Of a stretch of 64,000 bases of DNA, positions 45,808-55,250 are shown piece after piece. Origin of the DNA: Perca fluviatilis (lineage: Eukaryota; Chordata; Actinopteri; Perciformes; Percidae). How positions within the stretch are numbered: the stretch's first letter is position 1; every line of letters starts with the position of its first letter. Made by a program: the position numbers and the translations under genes. The notes under the pieces were generated by a model that was not told the DNA's origin, ran no database searches, and saw only the letters and a list, made by a program, of their open reading frames with translations. Where the stretch lies: contig NC_053116.1 of the NCBI RefSeq assembly GCF_010015445.1, positions 4,725,568 through 4,789,567 of the forward strand, given 5' to 3'.

Positions 45808-46460
45808 TGGTTTGGCTGCCATCATGTGTCCCTGCGGTGTTTTGTACAGCTTGAAGTTTAACATCAGAGCAGAAGGCCCTAGAGACTTTGCAGATATGCT
45901 TCTGTCGTGGAAACATATGCCCAATATATCAGTCTATGACTTTGCACGAGGTCTTGTAAACCACACCAATGTGAGAGTGCCAGAAAATCCACCATTCCAG
46001 CCAAATGAAGGCCGTCTTGCTCCTCCAACCCCTGAGAACATACAGGCTGCCAAGGACCGAACACTGAAGATCCACCTTCCGTGGCTTTTGGAGCCAAACA
46101 CTGAAAACTTTAAAGATGTTAGTCATCCGGTTACTAAATCCTCTCAACATTATGTCTTGTGTGACAAGCTACATGAAGGTATGCAAGGATGAGAAGGACA
46201 TGCTCAGGAGAATTGAACTTGTACCGGAGCTTGCAGGTCAGCTCAACAGCCAAGTGGCTGAACAGTTCTTCGCAAATATGCGGAAGAACAATTATTTCAT
46301 TAACAATATGTCGCCTTCAGCTCACATTTTTCTGGTGCGAAACATTGTTCATCACCACAATGAAAAAAAAAGAGAGACAAACCATTGAGAAGATGAAAAG
46401 AAATGTGAGGAATGTCAGTATCACACTGGACACACTTGGGAAGGCAGTGGCAGGTAACAT
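45808..46460 (+). pseudogene. KDZ-like protein: HMGXB3-type transposase-derived domain
   Basis: The exon reads CPCGVLYSLKFNIRAEGPRD, then FADMLLSWKHMPNISVYDFA, EGRLAPPTPENI and HPVTKSSQHYVLCDKLHEG. A frameshift near 46,190 follows, and the text continues LRRIELVPELAGQLNSQVAE, QFFANMRKNNYFINNMSPSA and FLVRNIVHHHNE. This closely follows the C-terminal region of vertebrate HMGXB3, which is held to derive from a KDZ-type transposase. The SQVAEQFFANMRKNN block is the most diagnostic. One frameshift, otherwise open. Confidence 0.75.
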
Positions 46461-46733
46461 AAGTATAACAGTTGTTTAAAATGTAGTGTCACAATCCAGT
46501 CCAGGATGTATTTGATCTACTGTTGATTGCTATGTTTAGCTCCACAGACTTTATTGGGCACTCAGACTTCATTGGAACCCACAAGAAATCTTGATGGTAG
46601 GACTCATTTAAACAGATTTCAGATATTGGGGTTGATCAGTTTGTTAGGCTTGAAAAATAATCTCTTTTTACATCTTTAACCTGTAGGACCAACTCCTGAA
46701 AGGGAAACTTCCCTGTGTGACATACAGCCACAG

Positions 46734-47400
46734 CAGCCCAGTCTCACTGAAAAGCGTACAAATACCACGGGTTTCTACCTGTGAAATACGTGCAATGCGT
46801 ACGCAAAATTGAAATTGTGCGTACAGCAGATACGCGGAGCGCTCCAATTACAGTAATGGAAACCACTGCGTTTATAGTATGAAAGGAGGTTGGTTGGGGT
46901 GGTGGATGGGTAAAACACAGGACTCCCGTCCCGTGTTTGGCGATTTTTAGGCGGTTAGCGGTGTATGTTGCGTGTGGCGTTCGACTTTGTAGCGTTTTTT
47001 GTTAAGCCTTTCCCAATGTTTCTTCCCTAAACCCAACCGTTTATTAGTGTTTTTTTGCGCGGCGTTGTTGCGACTTTGTAGTGTTTTTTGTTAAGCCTTT
47101 CCCAATGTTTCTTCCCTAAACCCAACCGTTTATTAGTGTTTTTGTGATTTTCTTGTGTTATTAAAGCCTTTCCCTGCATTCTTTCTCTAAACCCAACCAT
47201 ATCTATGTTTTTGTGTGATGCTGTTCTCGCGATAACACACAACGTGTAGACGGAGCTGCGCGTGCATATAAAACGCACCGGTCCCCATGACTTCAATTGG
47301 AGCGCTCCGCGTATGTAATGCACGTAGAATTTCACTTTCGCGTACACATTGCACGGTAGAAACCCGTGTTATTTGTACGCTTTCGAGTGAGATCGGGTTG
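46734..47400. mobile_element. hAT-like element inside the KDZ-like gene
   Basis: Ends CAGCCCAGTCTCACT (left) and CAACCCGATCTCACT (right, inverted), continuing into AAAGCGTACAAATA-CACGGG. A GCCACAG direct repeat lies at 46,727-46,733 and 47,401-47,407. The interior has repeated CCCTAAACCCAACC and AAGCCTTTCCC words, shared with 25.3-26.2 kb. Confidence 0.88.
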
Positions 47401-47534
47401 GCCACAGAGATCATGCTGGGGTTTGAAACCTAGTCCACGACAAAAAAATATGGTAGGTTTGATTTCATACTGTACATACACAAAGTTGGTACTCTTAATG
47501 TGTGTGTTTGTGTTTGTGTGTGTTCGTGTGTTCT

Positions 47535-49791
47535 AGCTGAAATATGTCTTGGACCCCAAAAGAAATCCAGATGAAACAATTATACGAACCCAGTTTACCA
47601 AAGTGCAGCAAGTTACCTTGCAACGCAGAGACTTTTTGACTCTGGGCTTGGCACGGGAGTTGGAGGCCACAGTAAGCACAACTTGGGTTTATATTTTGTT
47701 TTTTTTATGCTCCATACAGATAGCAAATTGTTGTTTTCAGATAATCACCCAAATAGCACAGTCACAGGTAAATTACTTAGTTTACAATATACAGCATACA
47801 ATGATAAATGTTGTCTTTCCAACTTAGTTGAATTTCAATGATATATGTGCCATCAGCAAAAGGATGTGTAGTGGATTGCTACGTGGTACCAACATGGCTA
47901 CCACCACATTGTCCGGATACCTCGTCTTTCCCCGTAATTTATTATTATTATTATTATTATTTATATATATATAATTTTGTTTAAATAGTTATATTGTTTA
48001 AAAAAATAAAGGTTCAGATCTGTTCTGCTTTTCTATTTCTTCGTGATATGTCTTTCAGAATGATTTGGCAAACAAGGATTTTGTCCTCATACCTATTTGG
48101 AAACCAGGACACTACATGCTCTGTGTGCGTCTGCAGTTTTATTATTACCATTACTTTTGCACTGATTTACTATTATAATCTACTTTCTTCTTTGTAGAAA
48201 CCTTTTTATCTTTAATTTGAGAAATTATATTACATTCGTTTATGTTAATATTCCTAAAAATATATGTGTACATGTTTTGAAGCTGAGAGAGAGACAAATC
48301 CTTTTCCCAGACTCATTTCATCTGGAAGCCTCAGTTGGCTTTGGCGATCAACGTTACATTCAGATTTGCAGGTTTCAACTCATTAAGTTCAGACGTTCAA
48401 TCCATCTGTTTTGGATTTAACCCTTGTGTTGTCTTTTCATTTTCAGTGGTTGTTTCTACGGTTGTTTTCTACGGCCCATACAAAAATTGAAAACAGGTCA
48501 ATTTGACCCGAAGTCAACACAAGGGTTAAAGTTGTTAAAGTTATTCTAGGTGCTTTTGGTCTGTTCCTGACCACATTAAGTTGTTCAATAACATATTTAG
48601 TTAGATCTGTTTTAGGAATTTTGGAAAATAAAATGCTGATTAATACTTTAATTGCAGCGATCTTGCACAGAGGATTATCCCAGGAGAATGGACTGTGATA
48701 TACAGCAAGGACATCAAAGTAAATGGGTTTCTACGTATTTTATTGTTTATTTTCCATGAATGAGCTGTGCTGAATGTTGTACACTGTCTTACTGTATTTC
48801 TGATGTTCAGGGTCTCCCAAGACAGGAAGATGGCAATGCCTGTGGGATCTTCATGTTAATGGTATTGTGTGTTGTCCTCAAATGTCACTTAATGGTGTTA
48901 AATATAATTTACCTGACAACATATTAGCTGTGGATCTGTTATTGTATTTAAATACCAGGGGAATATAGCTTAGTATGTTTTTCCAAGACTAGTACAGACC
49001 AATACGTTTTCTTTTTTATTACAGTATGCTCTTTACATTGTGCTGGGGGCAGATTTTGACTTCACAACTGTAAGTGCCCAGAAAGTCTACAGACATATTA
49101 CAGTACGGTTTTGTAGAACATGACTTCATTGTTTAAAATGTTGTATTTCTAGGGTGACATGGACACAATCAGGACATGGTGGTGCCTGTTGCTCCTGTCT
49201 GGTCATTCAGTTGTCAGGTGTGTCAGGATGTTACAACCGTAACATAAAAATGTATAACAAAACCAAAATTATACATATAGATGTAATTACTATTCTTCTT
49301 AATCTCTAACATGTAATTTAAGAAAATCTGTCTGTTTTAAAGGTTCGCACAGAAAAGGAAATATGAAGATCCCATCGTAAGAATCACATTTTGATAGTTG
49401 TTGACGATGTTGTGACCTGCATGCTGAGGATTACTTATTATATGATTTGATGTATTTTGGATCCAAACCTCCCACTTCATATGCATACTTTTTACTGACT
49501 TTTAAATATTTTTAAATATGTATTTGTATGTATTTACCCTTTGACAATTAAATAATTGTTGTCTGTGTACAGATAATAGCAGATAAGGATAAGGAGGAGG
49601 CAAAGAGGCCCAGGACAATCCCTCCTCAACAGTCGGTTAGTGTGAATGAAGTAAACTTGATGCCTCAAAATACTACAACTGTCTACATAATGAATTCTCA
49701 AAATAAATAAGTGTTAAATGTGTTCATTCAGGAACCTGTTGACCTGACCAAAGAGGGGATTCTGGAGGGCATCAATGTTTCTCTAAAATAA
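47535..49791 (+). pseudogene. KDZ-like protein: Ulp1/C48-type cysteine protease domain
   Basis: Exons: 47,535-47,672 (QRRDFLTLGLARELEAT); about 47,826-47,935; 48,058-48,130 (DFVLIPIWKPGHYMLCV, catalytic His); 48,283-48,370 (LRERQILFPDSFH, catalytic Asp); 48,658-48,718; 48,811-48,860 (LPRQEDGNACGIFML, oxyanion Gln and catalytic Cys at 48,841); 49,024-49,071; 49,154-49,220 (DMDTIRTWWCLLLLSGHS); 49,342-49,378; 49,573-49,636; and a last exon to the TAA at 49,791. His-Asp-Gln-Cys order and the CGIF context are those of Ulp1/SENP proteases. No stop was seen in these exons, and most are flanked by AG/GT. Confidence 0.78.
48421..48525. mobile_element. 105-bp TTAA MITE
   Basis: CCCTTGTGTTGTCTTTTC at the left and CCCTTGTGTTGACTTCGGGT inverted at the right. 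TTAA lies on both sides (48,417-48,420; 48,526-48,529). It sits in an intron between the Asp and Cys exons of the protease. It is the same family as 41,237-41,382. Confidence 0.93.
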
Positions 49792-50126
49792 ACATGTTTC
49801 ACTCTTTCCAAGACTGCTTTTTATTTTTATATTCTATATTGCACCAAATATATTATTCATTAGCATGGTAGTCTGCATTTATCTTACTGTTTACTTAAAC
49901 ACCAAATATATTTTAAGTATTTTATTCATTAGCATGATAGTCGACGCAAAAACGTATGATAGTCGACGCAAAAACGTATTTTTAATACGTATTTCATTCC
50001 GGACAGATGGCATGGGACGCAAGCTTTTATTTTGAAAAGTAGAAGGTCGGGGATGGCCCCAGGCGGGACGGCATGAGACGGGACTGCATGACATGGGACG
50101 CTCCAGGCTGCAGCCATACAGTCTTG

Positions 50127-50534
50127 GAGCAACGGGGTCTATTGGTCCATTATATACTGTCTATGGGCTTACCCCCTTGCCAGTAGTAGGATCTACTTCC
50201 GCATGTTTTCAACACGCCCACAGGGGATTGGACTGCCGAGTCTGGCCGAGGTATTCCGAATGAAAACGACTGTCAGCCATCTTGAAGCTTCGCTAAACAG
50301 GCTCTCGGTTTTCAGCAGAAAACATTTACAACAATTATCTGCATTCAAACTTCCGGACGTGTGTAGCATCTGGATACATCGGTACAGATCGGAGAATATG
50401 CAGGAAACGTTATTACAGACGGCACACTACGTGAGCTTTGCCTGCACGGAGAACAGCGGTGTCGCCCATTGCCGCTAGCCGGCTAGGGGACATCCTCATC
50501 GGCTAGGTGGAAAGCTAACGCTAGCAGTCCACCT
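50127..50534. other. Unassigned; possible LINE 5' region
   Basis: An ORF of 91 codons (50,203-50,478) has no known motif. It lies directly before LINE endonuclease sequence and may belong to the same element. Confidence 0.3.
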
Positions 50535-50790
50535 GTCCCACCCATCCTGCTCATTAAACAACAAGCTGGACTACATCCTCCTTCAACGAAACTCCCAACG
50601 TGAGTTCAGAGACTGCTGTGTTTTTGTTTTTGTGGAAACATGCCTGAACAACAGTGTACCGGCACCGGGACTATCCAGCTACCAGGCTGCTCTCGCCCGG
50701 TGTTTCGGTTTAACTGGTTTTTGAATTAACTGGTGATAGAGGCAGATGTGGTGTAGGCGCGGCCTTTCAGGACCCATTCCCGACTAACCA
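50535..50790 (+). pseudogene. LINE endonuclease N-terminal fragment
   Basis: The plus strand reads NNKLDYILLQRNSQREFRDC, then CVFVFVETCLNNSVPAPGLS. This resembles the start of the endonuclease in several fish LINEs (NK-DEL...RDC...TETWL; the Trp of ETWL is Cys here). Nothing of the rest of the protein follows, so it is a 3'-truncated or rearranged piece. Clade not determined. Confidence 0.55.
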
Positions 50791-51512
50791 GGAAATAAAC
50801 ATTCTTATAGCTTCGCGTCTATTTTCAATGTCTATTTTACATTCATTTGTCGATGTCTTGTGAAACTTGACGATAGAAACGAGTTGCTGAGCATTAATTC
50901 TGGTCCCGACAGACATTCATGCAAACATTAGCCGTTGTCGTTGCGAAATATCATCCGATGTCTGGCGACTGTGTCTCGATCTTACTGCAAGCCACGGAGA
51001 CACCCAGATCGACTTGTGAATTTACAAACACTTTACCATTAAAACAACACTGTATCTAAAATGTAAGCAAACTGGGATATGATATATTGTAGGAAAAATA
51101 TGTCTTAATGTAAGTTATTAGCTGGGGAAGTTTCATGTTAATCTTATTTATTTTTACCCTATCACATAATGTCATGCAAAATGTGTGGGAATTTGTAATC
51201 TTTAAAGGCTGTTTTCTCATACTACTAGAGTCAGAAAACTCAACTGCAGTAGCACTTACACATACATGTCCGTTTAAGCATTATCCACACAAATACGACA
51301 CATTGAACAACAAAATTGACGGACTAACTTACACATCATCTATACCACTACACTAAAGTGTTTTTGTGATTTCTATCTATATATTGGACTCTTAGTCTAA
51401 ATTAACACAGGTTAACATATGAGAGGAATATACGCCCATATGTTAACTGGTGATATCACAATTTAACATGGGCAAATGCTAACCTAGAAACAGTAAAGTA
51501 GGTTCATATTTA
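50791..51512. other. No gene seen
   Basis: Unique AT-rich text up to the TA before the Tc1 copy B. Confidence 0.35.
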
Positions 51513-53142
51513 CAGTGCCTTGCGAAAGTATTCGGCCCCCTTGAACTTTTCGACCGTTTGCCAGATTTCAGGCCTCAAACATAAAGATATAAAACTGTAA
51601 TTTTTTGTGAAGAATCAACAACAAGTGGGACACAATCATGAAGTGGAACGAAATTTATTGGATATTTCAAACCTTTTAAACAAATAAAAAACTGAAATAT
51701 TGGCGTGCAAAATTATTCAGCCCCCTTTAAGTTAATACTTTGTAGCGCCACCTTTTGCTGCGATTACAGCTGTAAGTGGCTTGGGGTATGTCTCTATCAG
51801 TTTTGCACATCGAGAGACTGATATTTTTGCCCATTCCTCCTTGCAAAACAGCTCGAGCTCAGTGAGGTTGGATGGAGAGCGTTTGTGAACAGCAGTTTTC
51901 AGTTCTTTCCACAGATTCTCGATTGGATTCAGGTCTGGACTTTGACTTGGCCATTCTAACACCTGGATATGTTTATTTGTGAACCATTCCATTGTAGATT
52001 TTGCTTTATGTTTTGGATCATTGTCTTGTTGGAAGACAAATCTCCGTCCCAGTCTCAGGTCTTTTGCAGACTCCATCAGGTTTTCTTCCAGAATGGTCCT
52101 GTATTTGGCTCCATCCATCTTCCCATCAATTTTAACCATCTTCCCTGTCCCTGCTGAAGAAAAGCAGGCCCAAACCATGATGCTGCCACCACCATGTTTG
52201 ACAGTGGGGATGGTGTGTTCAGGGTGATGAGCGGTGTTGCTTTTACGCCAAACATAACGTTTTGCATTGTTGCCAAAAAGTTCGATTTTGGTTTCATCTG
52301 ACCACAGCACCTTCTTCCACATGTTTGGTGTGTCTCCCAGGTGGCTTTTGGCAAACTTTAAACGACACTTTTTATGGATATCTTTAAGAAATGGCTTTCT
52401 TCTTGCCACTCTTCCATAAAGGCCAGATTTGTGCAGTATACGACTGATTGTTGTCCTATGGACAGAGTCTCCCACCTCAGCTGTAGATCTCTGCAGTTCA
52501 TCCAGAGTGACCATGGGCCTCTTGGCTGCATCTCTGATCAGTCTTCTCCTTGTATGAGCTGAAAGTTTAGAGGGACGGCCGGGTCTTCGTAGATTTGTAG
52601 TGGTCTGATACTCCTTCCATTTCAATATTATCGCTTGCACAGTGCTCCTTGGGATGTTTAAAGCTTGGGAAATCTTTTTGTATCCAAATCCGGCTTTAAA
52701 TTTCTCCACAACAGTATCTCGGACATGCCTGGTGTGTTCCTTGTTCTTCATGATGCTCTCTGCGCTTTACACGGACCTCTGAGACTATCACAGAGCAGGT
52801 GCATTTATACGGAGACTTGATTACACACAGCTGGATTCTATTTATCATCATTAGTCATTTAGGTCAACATTGGATCATTCAGAGATCCTCACTGAACTTC
52901 TGGAGAGAGTTTGCTGCACTGAAAGTAAAGGGGCTGAATAATTTTGCACGCCCACTTTTTCAGTTTTTTATTTGTTAAAAAAGTTTGAAATAGCCAATGA
53001 ATTTCGTTCCACTTCATAATTGGGACCCACTTGTTGTTGATTCTTCACAAAAAATTACAGTTTTATATCTTTATGTTTGAGGCCTGAAATGTGGCAAAAG
53101 GTCGAAACGTTCAAGGGGGCCGAATACTTTCGCAAGGCACTG
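51513..53142 (-). mobile_element. Tc1/mariner transposon, copy B, apparently complete
   Basis: A 1630-bp element with CAGTGCCTTGCGAAAGTATT and the inverted copy at the far end. Long subterminal repeats continue over about 200 bp (CACAAAAAATTACAGTTTTA). TA lies on both sides (51,511-51,512; 53,143-53,144). It encloses a single uninterrupted transposase frame. It differs from copy A mainly by scattered substitutions and indels. Confidence 0.97.
51732..52751 (-). CDS. Tc1-family transposase, 339 aa, uninterrupted
   Basis: The product would cut and paste the element at TA sites. It starts MKNKEHTRHVRDTVVEKFKA. A paired-like helix-turn-helix (FGYKKISQALNIPRSTVQ) is followed by the GRPSKLS AT-hook-like link and a second HTH (about residues 65-115). 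The DDE triad is visible: Asp in WSDETKIELFG, Asp in [10 protein letters not shown] and Glu in [13 protein letters not shown], with D-34-E-type spacing. Length (about 340 aa) is standard for Tc1. The end (AAKGGATKY) is the usual fish Tc1 C-terminus. Integrity suggests recent arrival; activity is not shown. Confidence 0.95.
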   Translation of the reverse strand: MKNKEHTRHVRDTVVEKFKAGFGYKKISQALNIPRSTVQAIILKWKEYQTTTNLRRPGRPSKLSAHTRRRLIRDAAKRPMVTLDELQRSTAEVGDSVHRTTISRILHKSGLYGRVARRKPFLKDIHKKCRLKFAKSHLGDTPNMWKKVLWSDETKIELFGNNAKRYVWRKSNTAHHPEHTIPTVKHGGGSIMVWACFSSAGTGKMVKIDGKMDGAKYRTILEENLMESAKDLRLGRRFVFQQDNDPKHKAKSTMEWFTNKHIQVLEWPSQSPDLNPIENLWKELKTAVHKRSPSNLTELELFCKEEWAKISVSRCAKLIETYPKPLTAVIAAKGGATKY

Positions 53143-53202
53143 TATTTGCCTCACATACCGAAACCTTACTAATGTACAACAAACTGGCATGACCCCACTT
53201 AA

Positions 53203-53938
53203 CACTTTATTCCGTTTTGGGGGTAAAAATGAAACACGTCAGTCATGCGTCAACTGATTATAGTTGTTTAATTTATGTCTGTGTCGACTCAGAATCGTGC
53301 TTTTTGTCTTATGGTAGCCTATACACTATTGTTATGACCATATGGCCATTGAATGTTTTGTAGCAAAGTGCTGATCCTCGTTTTCTCTCAGGCGACTTAG
53401 TGTTATCTTAGTCTCGGTTAAGTTATGAAGTGAGTCGCAGCAAAAGTCTAGTGATTTGAAGTGAAGAACATGAAGCTTATTTTCTCACAGTTTGACTTTT
53501 ATTTATCCCAATGTGGGATGACAAATTATGTGTGGGATTTAAAAAAAAAAAATAACTGAAATTCCCTCATGACAAAAATGAATGACTAACTTCCTTCCAG
53601 AACGGATTTGGCTTTCTTGTAAGTGGCAGAATTATGACTCTACTTTAGCGTTGTCCAGCGTAAAACATTGGCGTACTTTGACGACACAAAATGGTCATTA
53701 TGGTATATGATTACAAAACTTTGATGTAGGCTACTCGAGAGAGTTTGATAACATTCAGATTTTCTGTTTCAGATTCCTAATATGGGTCATATGAAATTAA
53801 ACACAACTATAACCAGTTGACTTGCGGCCCAGGTTGAAGAGTTTGTGCTGAGATAGGCCTATACATTAACAATGATAAATGATCACGTTAGCGCATGACT
53901 GACGTGTTTCATTTTTACCCCCAAAACGGAATAAAGTG
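53203..53938. mobile_element. TTAA MITE with 47-bp perfect TIR
   Basis: Both ends begin CACTTTATTCCGTTTTGGGG and are identical for 47 bp (to CAGTCATGCG). TTAA lies outside at 53,199-53,202 and 53,939-53,942. The perfect TIR suggests youth. The 640-bp interior has no ORF of note. Confidence 0.95.
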
Positions 53939-54218
53939 TTAATGAGTACATAATGAATATTAAAAAATGTGGTTGTGAAGACGCTGTAGCTTAACATAAC
54001 ACATCTACGTAGCCTACAGAAATATAATTACATTTCTATTTTAAATGCCTGTATCACAAGTTAATCTGAGCGGATCACATTTTGCCACAGCTGACAGCTG
54101 TCTCCACGCTGCGTTCAGATGGGTGTAAAAACCTCAAATGTAGTTTATGTTTTGCTTACAGGCTGTATTTAAATATTAACAGATCTCAGTACACTTAATC
54201 CATGTTGTACTGTTATTA

Positions 54219-55067
54219 GGGCTTTGACTCCGAACTTCGTTATTCGAATATAATTCGAATATAAAAAAAAAAAAAGATATTCGAACGAATATTAGCCAGC
54301 CCTTAATATTTGAACCTGTTATGGGCATTATTTTTTGTAAATGCGTTTGCTTGTAAACGTTTTCAGTTCAGATTCCGAGGCTTTTTCACGCATTTCAAAA
54401 TGTAACTACACGTTGCGGCGAGGCACGTCTCTCGGCCGTGGCTCGATAGCGGTGCATTCCCCACTAATTCTCAAAGAAAGTGGCTGGCCCACGGCCAGGC
54501 CAGCTCAGCGGCGTCTTTCTCCCGTCGCGTTCCGCTGTCTCTCCTACCTACACCAGCGCCGCACCCTGTCCCTTCTCCCCTTTCTACCTGCCTGCTCAGT
54601 GCTGCTGCACATGAGGAGAGAGCACAGAGGGGGGGGGCTGCTCCTCAGTCACACAACAGAAGAGAAAGGTGACTGTTTCGGCGGCCACAGGAGAGAAATA
54701 CTGGCGACTCTTTTTTATTTTACAGAAAGTCGCTGTCTTTTCTACAGAAAGTCGCCATATTAGTCGCTTTTGTGAAAAAAAGTCGCTAATTGGCAACACC
54801 GCCCACACACACACACACACTGGCTAAATGCACACACCAGCACACGAGTATAAACATCAGACCACTTACGTAGGCTACGGTGAAAGCTCCGAACTTCCTG
54901 TCGAAAGCACACTGTGTGTTTAATCCAGGGTCTGACTTAATTTTTTTTTTTAAATGAAGGCATTTAATGGTCTAAATATTATTAATAAATATTCGAATAT
55001 ATTCGAATATTAATATTAATATACAAACGAACTTCGAATATGATTTTTGGGCAAAAGTCAAAGCCCT
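54219..55067. mobile_element. Non-autonomous DNA element with TAGGGCTTTGAC ends
   Basis: TAGGGCTTTGACTCCGAAC at the left and TAGGGCTTTGACTTTTGCCC inverted at the right. ATTCGAATAT palindromes lie just inside both ends. AT lies on both sides. A GC-rich interior (54,420-54,680) gives a 140-codon chance ORF. Confidence 0.75.
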
Positions 55068-55250
55068 AATAGGGATGCACCGAATCCAGCCTTTTAAGGT
55101 TCGTCCGAATACCGAATCCTCCTCCCATCCTCAGTCCATTACCACAGTAAACACATTCATGAAGTAAACAACATCCACAACCTCTAAAATAGTTAAATGT
55201 GACAATTTAAGGTTGTCTGCCCCTAATAAAATAAATACAGAAATAAGTGT
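55068..55250. other. hAT-like end fragment
   Basis: AGGGATGCACCGAATCCAGC at 55,074 resembles the terminus of widespread fish hAT elements (CAGGGATGCACCGA). No partner end was found. A similar word, AGGGATGCCCCGAT, occurs at 60,687. Confidence 0.4.

Larger units (their letters stand above)
43700..50126 (+). mobile_element. KDZ/Zisupton-like DNA transposon
   Basis: The ends share an inverted block, GTATGGCTGCAGCCTGGAGC continuing through GTCCCATGTCATGC (43,706-43,740 against 50,119 downward), with CATGCGGTCCCGT subterminal words repeated. A 9-bp direct repeat GAGCAACGG lies outside both (43,691-43,699; 50,127-50,135), suggesting the target duplication. The gene inside has Cys-cluster domains, an HMGXB3-type domain and a C48 protease. 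This combination is known from KDZ (Kyakuja-Dileera-Zisupton) transposons. Two later insertions sit in introns (46.73-47.40 and 48.42-48.53 kb). Confidence 0.7.

Noticed and set aside
49929..50132. Two 67-codon minus-strand ORFs
   Set aside because: They are translations of the right terminal repeat region and not genes.
54341..54763. 140-codon ORF
   Set aside because: It lies within a non-autonomous element bounded by TAGGGCTTTGAC ends and has no homology that I recognise.
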